Shown piece after piece: positions 24,908-35,199 of a stretch of 64,000 nt of DNA (the first letter of the stretch is position 1; the number at the start of each line of letters is the position of its first letter). The notes under the pieces are model-generated. The model was not told the DNA's origin. It did no database searches and was given only the letters and a program-made list of their open reading frames with translations. Origin of the DNA: Gramella sp. MT6 (lineage in GTDB: Bacteria; Bacteroidota; Bacteroidia; Flavobacteriales; Flavobacteriaceae); the NCBI RefSeq assembly GCF_019357415.1, contig NZ_CP048410.1:2141001-2205000 (forward strand). The letters are read 5' to 3'. The translations under genes and the position numbers were made by a program.

Positions 24908-26120
24908 ATTGGCTTAAAAGGATCCACCTGTTACCGGCACTTTGAATTGTTAATACCTGCTGAGGTTTAATACTTAATACCTTGGCGTTAGTCCTAACGT
25001 CGAAAAGATCATCACTGCCAAGAAAAACCAAAGCTTTTTCAGAATTCCCGGGCCAGTTGATGAGCCTGATTATTCTACCTTTATTTGGTGCCGAAGCGGG
25101 AATAACCAATCCCGAGATCTGATTATTGATCCTTAGGGAACCCACCTCTTCGGTTATAACAAAATCACCGGCAGTACTCGTGGTTGAAGAATAATTTTCA
25201 AAACCGGCATTACTCCATGAAACCTGTCCAGTGGCATTGGTCATCATTATTTGACCTTCAGAGCCCCGGGAAATGGGTAGAACATATTCTGTATCAGGAG
25301 TGTTCCCAATCCCTACCCGGCCTGCAAAGTAACCGGCAAATACATTACTGTTGGAATCTCCAATGGCAATGCTGTAGATCCCGTAGATATTTCCAACTCC
25401 CTGAATAGATCCTATTTCATTATAAATACCATAATTATTGCTTTTAGCGCCAAAGGTCCTTCCAACCCGATTAAATATTCCGTAAATATCATTAGTCCCT
25501 GTATTCTGGTAAGTTTCATTAAAAATCCCATAATGAATTCCAGTTCCAACCCCGCCCACATTTGTTTTAATTCCATATTTATTACCATTGGTCTGGCTTC
25601 GGTTATCATTAACAATTCCGTAAGTAGTCAGGTTGTCGGTCGCCGAATTGGCGTTATCTACCTCTAAGGCTTTTTTTATAGTAAGGTCTTTTCCGGTTGC
25701 AATAGCAATTTGTAACCTTGAGCTAATAAGGTCTGTTCCAATGCCCATGCTTGCATCACGGTATATCGGATCTGAAATATTATTCGGGCTTTGTGAAGTT
25801 CCGGGTTTAAAGAAGTTTGATCCGGCAACGGGAGCTATAGCTTTCCATTTGGTTTCGGTAAAATTCCAAAAAAAAAAGCCCGAAGGAAAGTCTATAACGT
25901 CCCTGGCTAAAAAAGCGAGCATCCCATGTTGAGAGATACCAGGATTTATAACAGGAAATTTATCTATCCGGGGAATAAGAATGCCGTCAATACTGGCTGG
26001 ATCATCCTTATTAGTGGCGGAAATATCCAGTTGAGCTTTAGGATCAGAATTGCCAATGCCTACCTGAGCGGTGACCGAATAGCTTAAAAACAGCAGAAAA
26101 TAAACATAGAAAGACTTCAT
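24906..26120 (-). CDS. secreted flavobacterial repeat/adhesin-like protein (VGIGxxxPxxxLDI type)
   Basis: A 404-residue exported protein. The signal peptide (MKSFYVYFLLFLSYSVTAQ) is followed by VGIGNSDPKAQLDISA, the typical opening of Bacteroidota tail-fibre/adhesin-like surface proteins. The middle has several degenerate NNYGIYNEIG / YGIFN repeats (about residues 170-260), suggesting a repetitive beta structure. The C-terminal part ends VLTIQSAGNRWILLSQ. No T9SS tail is seen. ATG at 26120 is chosen because it begins the signal peptide directly; an in-frame ATG at 26144 would add eight residues and includes a hairpin. Function unknown. Confidence 0.68.
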   Translation of the reverse strand: MKSFYVYFLLFLSYSVTAQVGIGNSDPKAQLDISATNKDDPASIDGILIPRIDKFPVINPGISQHGMLAFLARDVIDFPSGFFFWNFTETKWKAIAPVAGSNFFKPGTSQSPNNISDPIYRDASMGIGTDLISSRLQIAIATGKDLTIKKALEVDNANSATDNLTTYGIVNDNRSQTNGNKYGIKTNVGGVGTGIHYGIFNETYQNTGTNDIYGIFNRVGRTFGAKSNNYGIYNEIGSIQGVGNIYGIYSIAIGDSNSNVFAGYFAGRVGIGNTPDTEYVLPISRGSEGQIMMTNATGQVSWSNAGFENYSSTTSTAGDFVITEEVGSLRINNQISGLVIPASAPNKGRIIRLINWPGNSEKALVFLGSDDLFDVRTNAKVLSIKPQQVLTIQSAGNRWILLSQ

Positions 26121-26121
26121 A

Positions 26122-26142
26122 GACAAACGTGATTTGTTTGTC
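26122..26142 (-). promoter_or_regulatory. 7-bp inverted repeat just upstream of the secreted-protein start
   Basis: GACAAAC (26122-26128) and GTTTGTC (26136-26142) are perfect arms around a 7-nt loop. The repeat lies between two in-frame ATGs (26144 and 26120). It may be an operator or an mRNA hairpin at the initiation site. Confidence 0.35.
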
Positions 26143-26206
26143 ATTCAATAAGTTTAAATGTTTTAGGATCAGATAAATATATAATAAAATATTGATCTTC
26201 AGCTAC

Positions 26207-28213
26207 TTATTGTGCCATTTCACTTATTTTTTCCTGCAATATTTTTATCTCATCTCGCAAACGGGCAGCCTGCATGAAATCAAGTTCCTTTGCGGCTGTT
26301 TCCATGGCCTTACGCTTTTCTCTTACTTTCTTTTCCATTTGTGGCTTGGTCAGATATTCAGCCTCTTCTTCCGCAGCCTTTAGATCTGGTCTTTTCTCAT
26401 GATCGTAAATATCCAGTTTTTCCTTGATAAGGGAATTATTATATTTCTTCACCAGGGCCGTAGGTGTAATATTATTAGCCTTGTTGTATTCTATCTGCTT
26501 GCTGCGTCGATATTCAGTTTGATCAATGGTCTGCTGCATACTGTTAGTGATCTTATCTGCATACAGTATCGCTTTACCATCAACGTGTCTCGCGGCACGT
26601 CCAATCGTCTGAGTCAGCGATCTGTTACTTCTTAAAAATCCTTCCTTATCGGCGTCAATGATTGCCACCAGGGACACTTCCGGTAGATCCAGACCTTCAC
26701 GAAGAAGGTTTACCCCAACCAGAACATCAAAGATACCTTTTCGCAGGTCCTGCATGATTTCCACCCTTTCGAGGGTATCTACATCTGAATGTATATAACG
26801 ACAACGCACATCGATCCTGGTCAGATATTTTGTAAGTTCCTCAGCCATTCGTTTGGTCAGAGTGGTTACCAGGATCCTTTCATCTTTGTCAACTCGAAGC
26901 TGAATTTCTTCGATCAGGTCGTCGATCTGATTCAAACTTGGTCTAACCTCGATCACGGGATCTAATAAACCTGTAGGCCTGATCACCTGTTCTACATATA
27001 CACCTTCGGTTTTTTGAAGTTCATAATCTGCCGGGGTTGCACTCACATAGACCACCTGGTTTTGCAGTGCTTCAAATTCCTCGAATTTCAAAGGTCGGTT
27101 ATCCATAGCTGCCGGAAGCCTGAAACCATAATCCACAAGAGTTTCTTTTCTAGATCGGTCTCCTCCATACATCGCATGAACCTGCGGAATGGTTACGTGA
27201 CTTTCATCCACCACCATTAAATAATCGTCTGGAAAATAATCTAGTAAACAGAAGGGTCTTGTTCCTGGTTTCCTGCCGTCCAGGTATCTGGAATAGTTCT
27301 CAATACCTGAGCAGTAACCGAGTTCCCTGATCATCTCCAGGTCGAAATTGGTTCTTTCGTCTAATCTTTTTGCTTCAAGATTTTTTCCTATATCCTGAAA
27401 ATAACTCACTTGTTTTACGAGGTCATCCTGGATTTCATGAATAGCATTCTGCAATACGTCTGGAGAGGTCACGAACATATTCGCCGGATAAATATTCAGG
27501 CGGTCATATTTTTCAATGATATCGTTCGTACCGGGATCGAAAGCTTCGATCTCTTCGATCTCATCCCCAAAAAAATGAATTCTGAAGGCGTTATCAGCAT
27601 AACTAGGAAACACATCCACGGTGTCTCCTTTTATTCTGAAGTTACCATGCGAGAATTCCGCTTCAGTCCTGGAATAAAGACTTTGCACCAGCCTGTGCAG
27701 AAATTTCGTTCGGGAGATTTCCATGTCCCTTTCTATGGAAACCACATTTTTCCTGAATTCTACCGGGTTACCAATACCATACAAACAGGAAACCGAAGCA
27801 ACCACGATCACATCTCTTCTTCCACTTAAAAGTGAGGAAGTGGTACTTAATCTCAATTTTTCGATCTCTTCGTTTATGGAGAGATCTTTTTCAATATAAG
27901 TTCCCGATGTTGGAATAAAGGCTTCAGGCTGATAATAATCATAATAGCTCACGAAGTATTCCACGGCATTTTCAGGGAAAAACTCCTTGAATTCCGAATA
28001 AAGCTGTGCGGCAAGAGTTTTATTATGCGCCAGGACCAGGGTTGGCTTCTGAACATCTTCGATCACATTTGCCACCGTGAAAGTCTTACCGGAGCCCGTA
28101 ACTCCAAGTAAAGTCTGGTATTGTTCGTTTTTATCTATCCCCGAAACCAATTGCTTTATAGCATTCGGTTGATCTCCGGTAGGTTTATAGTCAGATTTTA
28201 AATTGAATTTCAT
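26207..28213 (-). CDS. uvrB: excinuclease ABC subunit B
   Basis: A 668-residue damage-verification helicase of nucleotide excision repair; it receives DNA from UvrA and recruits UvrC. Walker A is GVTGSGKTF near residue 40. The beta-hairpin region contains [16 protein letters not shown], and DESH appears in [11 protein letters not shown]. Motifs V-VI are in [18 protein letters not shown] and QTIGRAARH. The C-terminal UVR domain ([20 protein letters not shown]) binds UvrC. Length is standard. It is the last gene of a minus-strand run, 157 nt after a T9SS cargo gene. Confidence 0.97.
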   Translation of the reverse strand: MKFNLKSDYKPTGDQPNAIKQLVSGIDKNEQYQTLLGVTGSGKTFTVANVIEDVQKPTLVLAHNKTLAAQLYSEFKEFFPENAVEYFVSYYDYYQPEAFIPTSGTYIEKDLSINEEIEKLRLSTTSSLLSGRRDVIVVASVSCLYGIGNPVEFRKNVVSIERDMEISRTKFLHRLVQSLYSRTEAEFSHGNFRIKGDTVDVFPSYADNAFRIHFFGDEIEEIEAFDPGTNDIIEKYDRLNIYPANMFVTSPDVLQNAIHEIQDDLVKQVSYFQDIGKNLEAKRLDERTNFDLEMIRELGYCSGIENYSRYLDGRKPGTRPFCLLDYFPDDYLMVVDESHVTIPQVHAMYGGDRSRKETLVDYGFRLPAAMDNRPLKFEEFEALQNQVVYVSATPADYELQKTEGVYVEQVIRPTGLLDPVIEVRPSLNQIDDLIEEIQLRVDKDERILVTTLTKRMAEELTKYLTRIDVRCRYIHSDVDTLERVEIMQDLRKGIFDVLVGVNLLREGLDLPEVSLVAIIDADKEGFLRSNRSLTQTIGRAARHVDGKAILYADKITNSMQQTIDQTEYRRSKQIEYNKANNITPTALVKKYNNSLIKEKLDIYDHEKRPDLKAAEEEAEYLTKPQMEKKVREKRKAMETAAKELDFMQAARLRDEIKILQEKISEMAQ

Positions 28214-28330
28214 TCAGCAGGGTTTCTTTTTCATCTGTCCGTAAAATTTATCTTTCAGCGTTCAGGTGCGTTCTGTCAACAATATTCAAATTATAATTGG
28301 TTTTTTGTTGACTCATTTCATAGCCTCACG

Positions 28331-28392
28331 AAATTAAGCAATTATCCTGCCTAAATCAATTTTTTAGGATTCATCTAACAAGTGAGAAGTGC
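28331..28392 (-). repeat. 3'-flank repeat of the T9SS cargo array, copy 1
   Basis: AAATTAAGCAATTAT (28331-28345) is repeated exactly at 29927-29941. The following ~45 nt, including the last codons of each gene (ATCAATTTTTTA, GTGAGAA), are also largely alike. This marks a duplication that included the downstream flank. Confidence 0.65.
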
Positions 28393-29813
28393 CCCTTGAA
28401 TTCCTGGTTATTTTCCAATTGCACCCTGAACCAGTATTCATCTGCGGGCATACTTTTTCCGTTATAATTACCATCCCAGCCTTTATCAGTAGCTTTTAAT
28501 TGCATTAAAAGCTTACCATAGCGATTATAGATTAGGACTGGAGTGTTGGAACCCGGGAGTCCCTCGATTTGCCAAAGATCATTAATACCGTCGTTATTTG
28601 GAGTGAAAAATTTGGGGAAACCTAAGATCGATACTTCGGTAACTTCGAAACCACAACCATTCAATTCGCGAACAAATATTTCATGCCTTCCGGGAGGAGC
28701 ATTTTCAAATGAATTACCATCCTGATAGATGTTATTAAGATAGGACGTGCTAAACTCATAATCACCGGGTTTGGTCATTTGTACTAGGATCTGATTGTTG
28801 GTGCCTTGCTGTATATCCACGTTTTCAATTTCAGGTTTATTCAAGACAACAACATCAAATGTTCTTTCAACTGAACATTCATACAGAGAATTATTAATAT
28901 CATAAGTTCGTGTCGCAATGACCGTATAGGATCCCCCTTCACTAATTTCGGAATTTGAGCTTACGTTGAACGCATTAGAATCGTTTTCACGATACCATTC
29001 ATAAGAAAAATTTTCTGAGGGTAAACTCAGATTCAAAGGAACCTGATCTTCACAGATCTTATATTCTTCTTCCAGGGGAACTTGTGGTCTGTCAAGAATT
29101 TTCAGGGAAAGGCTGTAAATAGGTTCACAGGTATTTTGCTTTCTTACAAATACGATCAATTCCTGGGCTAGAACATCCCCGAATATAAAATTCTGATCAT
29201 TTGCAAATGCTTCTTCTATGTTGGCGTGAAAGGTAACTTCTTCATCTCCAAATACCGACCGACCTATTTCCTGGAAATCGTAAACTGCCGTGGGCGAACC
29301 TCCATCGGTATTTGAGTTGCAAGCATAAAATTCACCAATAGGGATTGCTGTTTCAGGAATTGGAATGACGGTTAAAATTACTTCTGTTATAATCTCATTG
29401 TTATTATTTACCCTTTTTCCAAAAACAGTTTGACTGAATGGGCTGGTATTCCGAAAATTATCAGGAGAAATTATTTCAACATCATTATCAAGATCTGCCA
29501 TGTTCTCATAAAAAGAAATATTTGAAGTACCTGATGGGTAAGCCTGAAACAAATTAAAGGATGTAATACCGTCAACCGAAGATGACCCAAAACCTCTTTC
29601 AAAATCACATGCCTCGAGAGAAACTTCCTGAATATCCATCATGGATGATTCATCATTTCTTTTGAAATTTATAGCTACAAATTCAGAAGAATTAAATTGT
29701 TCGGGGTTATTTAGATGGAATGATATAGGAAAAAACAAACCTGCCGCTGCTACGTGGTTGATGGCAGAACTATAAATCTGAGTTAATATTATTAGTGCTA
29801 AAATCGTTTTCAA
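28371..29813 (-). CDS. type B T9SS cargo protein (gliding-motility C-terminal domain)
   Basis: A 480-residue protein exported by the type IX system. The C-terminal ~85 residues are the CHU_C/type B sorting domain: FFTPNNDGINDLWQIEG, YNRYGKLLMQLKATDKGWDG and the end HFSLVR. The region around 270-330 (YEWYRENDSNAF, YTVIATRTYD) looks like an Ig/PKD-type beta domain. The start is TTG at 29813, because the next in-frame ATG is about 55 residues in and would remove the signal-like segment TILALIILTQIYSS. This is the third of three tandem paralogs. It has a weaker signal peptide than its neighbours, so N-terminal remodelling is possible. Ligand unknown. Confidence 0.82.
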   Translation of the reverse strand: MKTILALIILTQIYSSAINHVAAAGLFFPISFHLNNPEQFNSSEFVAINFKRNDESSMMDIQEVSLEACDFERGFGSSSVDGITSFNLFQAYPSGTSNISFYENMADLDNDVEIISPDNFRNTSPFSQTVFGKRVNNNNEIITEVILTVIPIPETAIPIGEFYACNSNTDGGSPTAVYDFQEIGRSVFGDEEVTFHANIEEAFANDQNFIFGDVLAQELIVFVRKQNTCEPIYSLSLKILDRPQVPLEEEYKICEDQVPLNLSLPSENFSYEWYRENDSNAFNVSSNSEISEGGSYTVIATRTYDINNSLYECSVERTFDVVVLNKPEIENVDIQQGTNNQILVQMTKPGDYEFSTSYLNNIYQDGNSFENAPPGRHEIFVRELNGCGFEVTEVSILGFPKFFTPNNDGINDLWQIEGLPGSNTPVLIYNRYGKLLMQLKATDKGWDGNYNGKSMPADEYWFRVQLENNQEFKGHFSLVR

Positions 29814-29926
29814 CCCTCTTTTTTATTTTACCGGCATTTTATGCTTACGGTTATTAGGGAGTTCAGGTTTTAAATCAATTTTGGTTAAGAAAAAGAATTA
29901 ATATCCTGATAAATGCCAGTGGCTGT

Positions 29927-29990
29927 AAATTAAGCAATTATGAGGGCTTAATCAATTTTTTAATAATCATCTGATCAGTGAGAAATGTCC
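29927..29990 (-). repeat. 3'-flank repeat of the T9SS cargo array, copy 2
   Basis: Second copy of the repeat described at 28331-28392, spanning the end of the middle T9SS gene and its downstream flank. Confidence 0.65.
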
Positions 29991-31571
29991 ATTGAATTCT
30001 CCGGTATTTAGGAGTTCAGCTCTGAACCAGTATTCATCTTCTGGTAGTTCCCGTCCATTATAGGTTCCATCCCAGCCACGATCGTTTCCTGAAAGTTTTT
30101 GCAATAACTTTCCGTAACGATCGAAAATGTAGATCTCTGTATGGCTTGCCAATTCGGGATCTATTCCTTTTAATTGCCAATGGTCGTTTACCCCATCGTT
30201 ATTGGGGCTGAAGAAATTATCATATCCCAGGATCAGGATTTCCCTGGTGATGATAGCGCAACCTTTAAGGTCCCTTATATAAACAGTCTGTAAACCGGAA
30301 TTCACATTGGTGAACGTGGTGCTAAGTTGATATGGACCGTCGATATTACCAATAGAATACTCATACTGTGATGTATTATCTATTTCCAGGGTTATGGTAT
30401 TGCTATTTGAATTCACCTGGGGTTGTATTACGGTATAGGATTCAATTTGTGGCGGAATATTAACGATAAGATTTACCTCGGCAATATTAAAGCAGTCCGG
30501 ATTGTTATTTTCTGAAACCCTTGCGTAAATTATTTCCTCTCCTGAAGAACTGTAATCTGAAGAAATAGGATTCTGCCTGCTAGTTGCTTCCGTAGAACTT
30601 TGAAAATATTCTACCTGATAATTATTTGGATTCAAACCGTTAAGGATGACCGAACTCTGATCTGTTAGTACAAATTCTTCCAAACCATTTTGATCTAGGT
30701 CACATTGTTCAATAATATTATTATCCTTTAAAATAGGTCCGTCATTGATGATGAGATCAAAATCGGTGATCTCTGCACACCCGGTTAGGTCATTTTCTAC
30801 CCGTGCATAAATCGTTTTTACGGGTGAATTGCTCGTATATGCACCCTGAATCTGGTTTATATTGTCTGAAGCATCGGCGATGGTTTCATGATATGAAAGG
30901 GTGGTGTTATTTTGTGTAACGATCTCATTGGCCGTAATGCTTAGATCAAAGTCTGAAATACCATTAGAATTACAACTCTCAAGGTTGTTGGGTTTGTTTA
31001 TCTCTGGTCCTTCGGGAAATGGAAATTCGTCTTCAGTAGAAGTTCCCGTCCATTCAAGTTCAAAAGGGCTATTGCCTATGGGTCTGTCAATAACAATAAA
31101 ATAGGTTTCTCCAGGAAGTACATCCAGAGAACGTACAAAATTGTTCCCATTTTGACCTGGACCTTCACTGGTATCGGTTTGCCGGTCATTCATTCCGGTA
31201 TGGTTAGAAACTGAATTCGAAGCCAGGGGATTGGTGGTTGAACAGCGAATCGCATTTCCCAGAGAACCGCAGCTTGCATTGGGACCAAAAATGAAAAAAT
31301 CATAATCGATCTCCAGATTACTGCTGGTAGGTTTTAAAATAAAACCTAGGGTACCTGCTTTGGTAATTTCTATTTCCAGCCAAAGGCTATTGTGTTCCCG
31401 GCTGGAACAGTTATTTCGTCCGTTGAGTTCCTGTTGGCCAACTCCATTTGCATTACTCGAGATAGAACCATCACCACAGATCTTGATAGCACCAGAACAA
31501 TCACTGGTTTCGCTTTGAGCAAATGAGAATGCAGAAAAAAACAGAAGGATAAAAAACAGGATCTTCTTCAC
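29967..31571 (-). CDS. type B T9SS cargo protein (gliding-motility C-terminal domain)
   Basis: A 534-residue secreted protein with a clear signal peptide (KKILFFILLFFSAFSFAQ). After it come a Cys-containing region (SDCSGAIKICGDG) and a beta-rich segment with LPGETYFIVIDRPIG, a pattern common in flavobacterial surface proteins. Two repeats of the form CNSNGISDFDL and CDLDQNGLEEFVLTD follow. The type B sorting tail is FFSPNNDGVNDHWQLKG ... HFSLIR. The start is GTG at 31571: the same frame holds the upstream gene's TAA only one codon earlier, so no ATG is available. Expression is probably coupled to the upstream paralog. Confidence 0.85.
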   Translation of the reverse strand: MKKILFFILLFFSAFSFAQSETSDCSGAIKICGDGSISSNANGVGQQELNGRNNCSSREHNSLWLEIEITKAGTLGFILKPTSSNLEIDYDFFIFGPNASCGSLGNAIRCSTTNPLASNSVSNHTGMNDRQTDTSEGPGQNGNNFVRSLDVLPGETYFIVIDRPIGNSPFELEWTGTSTEDEFPFPEGPEINKPNNLESCNSNGISDFDLSITANEIVTQNNTTLSYHETIADASDNINQIQGAYTSNSPVKTIYARVENDLTGCAEITDFDLIINDGPILKDNNIIEQCDLDQNGLEEFVLTDQSSVILNGLNPNNYQVEYFQSSTEATSRQNPISSDYSSSGEEIIYARVSENNNPDCFNIAEVNLIVNIPPQIESYTVIQPQVNSNSNTITLEIDNTSQYEYSIGNIDGPYQLSTTFTNVNSGLQTVYIRDLKGCAIITREILILGYDNFFSPNNDGVNDHWQLKGIDPELASHTEIYIFDRYGKLLQKLSGNDRGWDGTYNGRELPEDEYWFRAELLNTGEFNGHFSLIR

Positions 31572-31574
31572 TAT

Positions 31575-34340
31575 TTACCTTTTTAGCGTAAAATGACCTT
31601 TAAAAACGCTACCATTCTCCATCACAGCATTAAACCAGTAATCATTAGAAGGCAAAGGGCGGCCATTAAAAGTGCCATCCCATCCCTTTGTATCATAAGG
31701 GAGTTCTACCAGTAGTTTTCCGTAACGGTCATAGATCTGAATTCCTTTCAATCTAAACTCAGGATCTGGGATATCGTAGGGTCTCCACTTATCATGGTAC
31801 CCATCATTATTCGGAGTGAAATATGGCGGAAAACCAAAAAGAGTAATATTGGATTGACCTACTTCGCAGGCCTGATCATTTTTAACGTATACCGTATGTG
31901 ATCCACCGGGGACGCCTCTGAATACTGGACTTGATTGATAGGGACCGTTAATGTCATCAAGTGCATATACCGTATTCTCATCAGCTTCAGAATTTGTGAC
32001 CACATTTAGTTCATTATCAGCTCCATGATTCTGAACTTCAATTTGGTTTATTTCAGGCGCTTCAAATTTTTCTATGTTATAGGTAATTTCCTGGCCACAT
32101 CCAGATTCATTCAGTATCAGGTTCAGGGTGTATAATCCGCTTTCATTTACCTCGATGGTACGGCTATTTTCGCCCGTGCTCCACTGGAAATCGTAATCTT
32201 CAGGATTCTCAACATTGATATCAATTCCCAATTCAAGAGGGAAGTCGGTGTTGCAGCCGCTTAATTCATTGATCTGCTGAATTTGCGGGAGACTGGTGAT
32301 TTTCAATTCAATAGTTCCGAAGCCATAGCAAAAGCTATCACTGTCGGCTCGAATGTAAAAGATTCCGGGTTGAGAAATATAATTATCGGGCAACGGATTT
32401 TCACCTAGAATAGCATCATTTTCGGATTTATGAAAAGTAAGGCTAACGCTGTCATCCAGACCTAGTTCAGAAATGGCATTCTCTTCGATAGTTGCGAAAT
32501 TATACTGAGCTTCACCACCGCCAATATCACAACCGTTTACCGGCGAAGGGGAGAGGTTCACACTTTCTGTAGTTTGCAGCCTCATTGGTGAAATATCTGA
32601 ACAAGTACTTCCAAATCCGCTTACTTTTACGAATATTTCCTGATTTGGAGTCTTGTTCCTGTATATGTTGTTCAGTGAATTTTGATTTTCGGTATCATTC
32701 AGGGCTGTCTGTCTATCTTCGTAAAAATAAAGCTGTAGACCTGGGTTTCCCTGCGTTAGAAAATCTTTAGCCAGTTGTAAATTGAATTCTGCGATCCCAT
32801 CGGTGCTATTATCATCCTGAACATCACATTGTTTCAAAACATAATCTGAAGGCACGCTGGGAATCCCAAAAATGGTGACTTCTTCACAGACCGGATTCAA
32901 TGGAATCCCGTTTAGAGTTCTCGTAAGGCTTACCGTATATGTGCCGGCCTCCGCATAAGTATGCGTAGGGCTTTCTGCCTGGGAGGTATTTCCATCACCG
33001 AAATCCCAGAATAAAGAATCATACTCCTGATCACCAGATATGGTGAAAGTCGTCTGATCTCCAAGGCAAATATTATCGTATTCAAAATTAGTATTGAAGA
33101 GCGACTGGATGAATGGTGGTAATCCTAATTTCACATCTCTGTTGATGCTAAAAGAATTGTGCCTGTAATCTACAGCAGAGGCATTTTCTTCAGGATTATG
33201 AATCACAGAAAGTTTCTCCCATCCCTCATATCCTCCACCATCTGTTGGATAACCGGCACGATAGATCTTTCCATCTATCCCTAACTGTAAAGCTCCTGCA
33301 ACATTTCTAGAACTATGTATCGTTTCTATAGATCCGGCAATATTTGCAGCCTCCAGATCGAATTGATATAGCTCTCCACTTAGTAAGAGGTCGTCATTAT
33401 TGTAGGTGTTCGAAGTAGCATAAAGTTTTTTAGATTCTGCAGAAAATTCGACTCCATACGGATATGCATTCGCCAGTAATAATTGTTCATTTGATACCTG
33501 ACCTGTCATATCATCAAAATCATATAGAAAAACCTTTCCAGTCTTTTTTGCACCGCCGGTACGTGGACTCCCCAGGCCAGTACCGCTATAAGCTGCGGCC
33601 ATTTTTTTTCCATCGGGTGAGATTTTCAGGTATCCAGGTGCGGTAACGTTTAGATCCTGGTCGTTGATCAAAGGCCTGAAGTTATTATTGATCGTTGAGA
33701 TCACCGGGTTGGTATTTACTCCAGAGGAACTAACTCTAAAGGAATAAAATTTATTAGTGAACTGGGTGACTACCCAATATGAAACACAATCTCCGCTAAT
33801 TACCGCTGATATTTTTTCTGAACTTTTAAACTCGTTTTCTGTAGGATCTGAAGGATTATAAGTGACCAGGTGTATATTTTTACTTCCTTCAATTATTCCT
33901 CCATTTCCATTGTTAAGAGACATATCTACCTCAGAAAAATGAACACCTTCAATGGGGTCATTGGTGATCCTGAAGTAATCTGGTTTGTCTACGGTGAAAA
34001 TAAAATAGAAACCAGGATTGCCTGGTTTAGGGATTATAATAGCAGATTGTGTGCTGGAAACATTTCCTTTAAGTCCCGTACCATTTTGCATCACATTATG
34101 ATTGCGATCGTACACGGTAGAACCATCGGTATAAAAAAGCAGGTTGCCATTTCTATCAGAAATGGAAGCAGATCCTTCTATAGTTTGTAACCTTCCATTG
34201 TTTAAGGGGACAGGTGCACCAGATTTAAAAGATATCCCGGCTCCATCTCCAAAATACCAGTTGGCCGCTTCTTGTTGTGCTGAAGCGCCGGTATAGATAA
34301 AGATGAAAAGTATAAAAAAAACAAGATATCTTATCCCCAT
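31575..34340 (-). CDS. large type B T9SS cargo protein with PKD domain
   Basis: A 921-residue secreted protein. The signal peptide (MGIRYLVFFILFIFIYTGAS) favours ATG at 34340 over TTG at 34358. The first ~400 residues contain WYFGDGAGISF and repeated strands such as ISDRNGNLLFYTDGSTVYD and YLKISPDGKKMAAAYSG, suggesting a beta-propeller. A PKD domain follows (WDFGDGNTS, HTYAEAGTYTVSL), then repeats around CDVQDDNSTDGIAEFNLQ. The type B tail is YFTPNNDGYHDKWRPYD ... HFTLKR. It is the first and longest of three paralogs and starts 22 nt after the ABC permease gene. Confidence 0.88.
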   Translation of the reverse strand: MGIRYLVFFILFIFIYTGASAQQEAANWYFGDGAGISFKSGAPVPLNNGRLQTIEGSASISDRNGNLLFYTDGSTVYDRNHNVMQNGTGLKGNVSSTQSAIIIPKPGNPGFYFIFTVDKPDYFRITNDPIEGVHFSEVDMSLNNGNGGIIEGSKNIHLVTYNPSDPTENEFKSSEKISAVISGDCVSYWVVTQFTNKFYSFRVSSSGVNTNPVISTINNNFRPLINDQDLNVTAPGYLKISPDGKKMAAAYSGTGLGSPRTGGAKKTGKVFLYDFDDMTGQVSNEQLLLANAYPYGVEFSAESKKLYATSNTYNNDDLLLSGELYQFDLEAANIAGSIETIHSSRNVAGALQLGIDGKIYRAGYPTDGGGYEGWEKLSVIHNPEENASAVDYRHNSFSINRDVKLGLPPFIQSLFNTNFEYDNICLGDQTTFTISGDQEYDSLFWDFGDGNTSQAESPTHTYAEAGTYTVSLTRTLNGIPLNPVCEEVTIFGIPSVPSDYVLKQCDVQDDNSTDGIAEFNLQLAKDFLTQGNPGLQLYFYEDRQTALNDTENQNSLNNIYRNKTPNQEIFVKVSGFGSTCSDISPMRLQTTESVNLSPSPVNGCDIGGGEAQYNFATIEENAISELGLDDSVSLTFHKSENDAILGENPLPDNYISQPGIFYIRADSDSFCYGFGTIELKITSLPQIQQINELSGCNTDFPLELGIDINVENPEDYDFQWSTGENSRTIEVNESGLYTLNLILNESGCGQEITYNIEKFEAPEINQIEVQNHGADNELNVVTNSEADENTVYALDDINGPYQSSPVFRGVPGGSHTVYVKNDQACEVGQSNITLFGFPPYFTPNNDGYHDKWRPYDIPDPEFRLKGIQIYDRYGKLLVELPYDTKGWDGTFNGRPLPSNDYWFNAVMENGSVFKGHFTLKR

Positions 34341-34362
34341 GTGCAAGTGTTTCCCCAAATTG

Positions 34363-35199
34363 TTATAAATCCCTTTTCTTCAGAAGAATAAAGGAGAAGT
34401 AAACAAATATAAGAATCCAAATGCTAACTATTAATAATTGATACCAGTGAATGCCATAATCCTTGTTAAGCTCACCACCTATCTGGTTTGCGGCTGCCTG
34501 CACGGCATTCAGTCTTGAAAAAGGTTCTACGATGAGATTGCTCATCGATTCTAACGGGAAAAACTGCATGATCTTCCCTGCTATATCGGTGCCCTTGAAG
34601 ATCCTGAAATTCAATATTCCGTAGATTATATTCTCAATAATTACCCAGACCACCAAGAAGCCTAAAGCAAATGCCGATCTTTTAACGAGTATCCCTAAAA
34701 ACATACAAAATGCGAAAAAGCCCGTGAGTTTTATAAAGTAAGCCAGTAAATATTCCAGGTCTGAAAAGACGATAGATAGTTCATTATAATCTGAAAATGA
34801 AAGACCAAGAACCATGGTTACTATAAAAAGAAATAAAGTAGAGATCCCTGAAAATGCAAGGACGGTCAGGAATTTAGAAAGTACGAATTCCTTTTTGCTA
34901 AGTCCGTCAATGAGGTTCTGTTTTATCGTCCGGTTACTGTATTCATTAGACATCATGGAGACAATGACGATGGCCAGGAATAACTTGAGTATAGCAGCTA
35001 TATAGCTGTTAAAATGCCAGATATAAGGAAAATTAAATATTCCCTGATCTGCCACCCTGAATTCGAATTCTCCAATTTTGAATTCGATAGATGCGATAAG
35101 CGCTATAAAAGTGATCAGGATAAAATAAGTGATGATCAATATCCTTGCAGAACGGCTATATCGTAATTTGTTATATTCTATTTCGAGTAAACGTAGCAT
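34363..35199 (-). CDS. ABC-2-type transporter permease
   Basis: A 278-residue integral membrane protein with about six hydrophobic helices. The N-terminal LLEIEYNKLRYSRSARIL and the motif SNEYSNRTIKQNLIDGLSK before helix 3 are typical of ABC-2 permeases of the bacitracin/lantibiotic-export and gliding type. It pairs with the ATPase gene, whose stop overlaps its ATG (TAATG). Substrate is unknown. The T9SS cargo gene follows 22 nt later, so it may share the transcript. Confidence 0.86.
   Translation of the reverse strand: MLRLLEIEYNKLRYSRSARILIITYFILITFIALIASIEFKIGEFEFRVADQGIFNFPYIWHFNSYIAAILKLFLAIVIVSMMSNEYSNRTIKQNLIDGLSKKEFVLSKFLTVLAFSGISTLFLFIVTMVLGLSFSDYNELSIVFSDLEYLLAYFIKLTGFFAFCMFLGILVKRSAFALGFLVVWVIIENIIYGILNFRIFKGTDIAGKIMQFFPLESMSNLIVEPFSRLNAVQAAANQIGGELNKDYGIHWYQLLIVSIWILIFVYFSFILLKKRDL

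Noticed and set aside
26160..26206. GATC-containing inverted repeat after uvrB as a terminator
   Set aside because: Arms are only about five bases and no T run follows on the minus strand.
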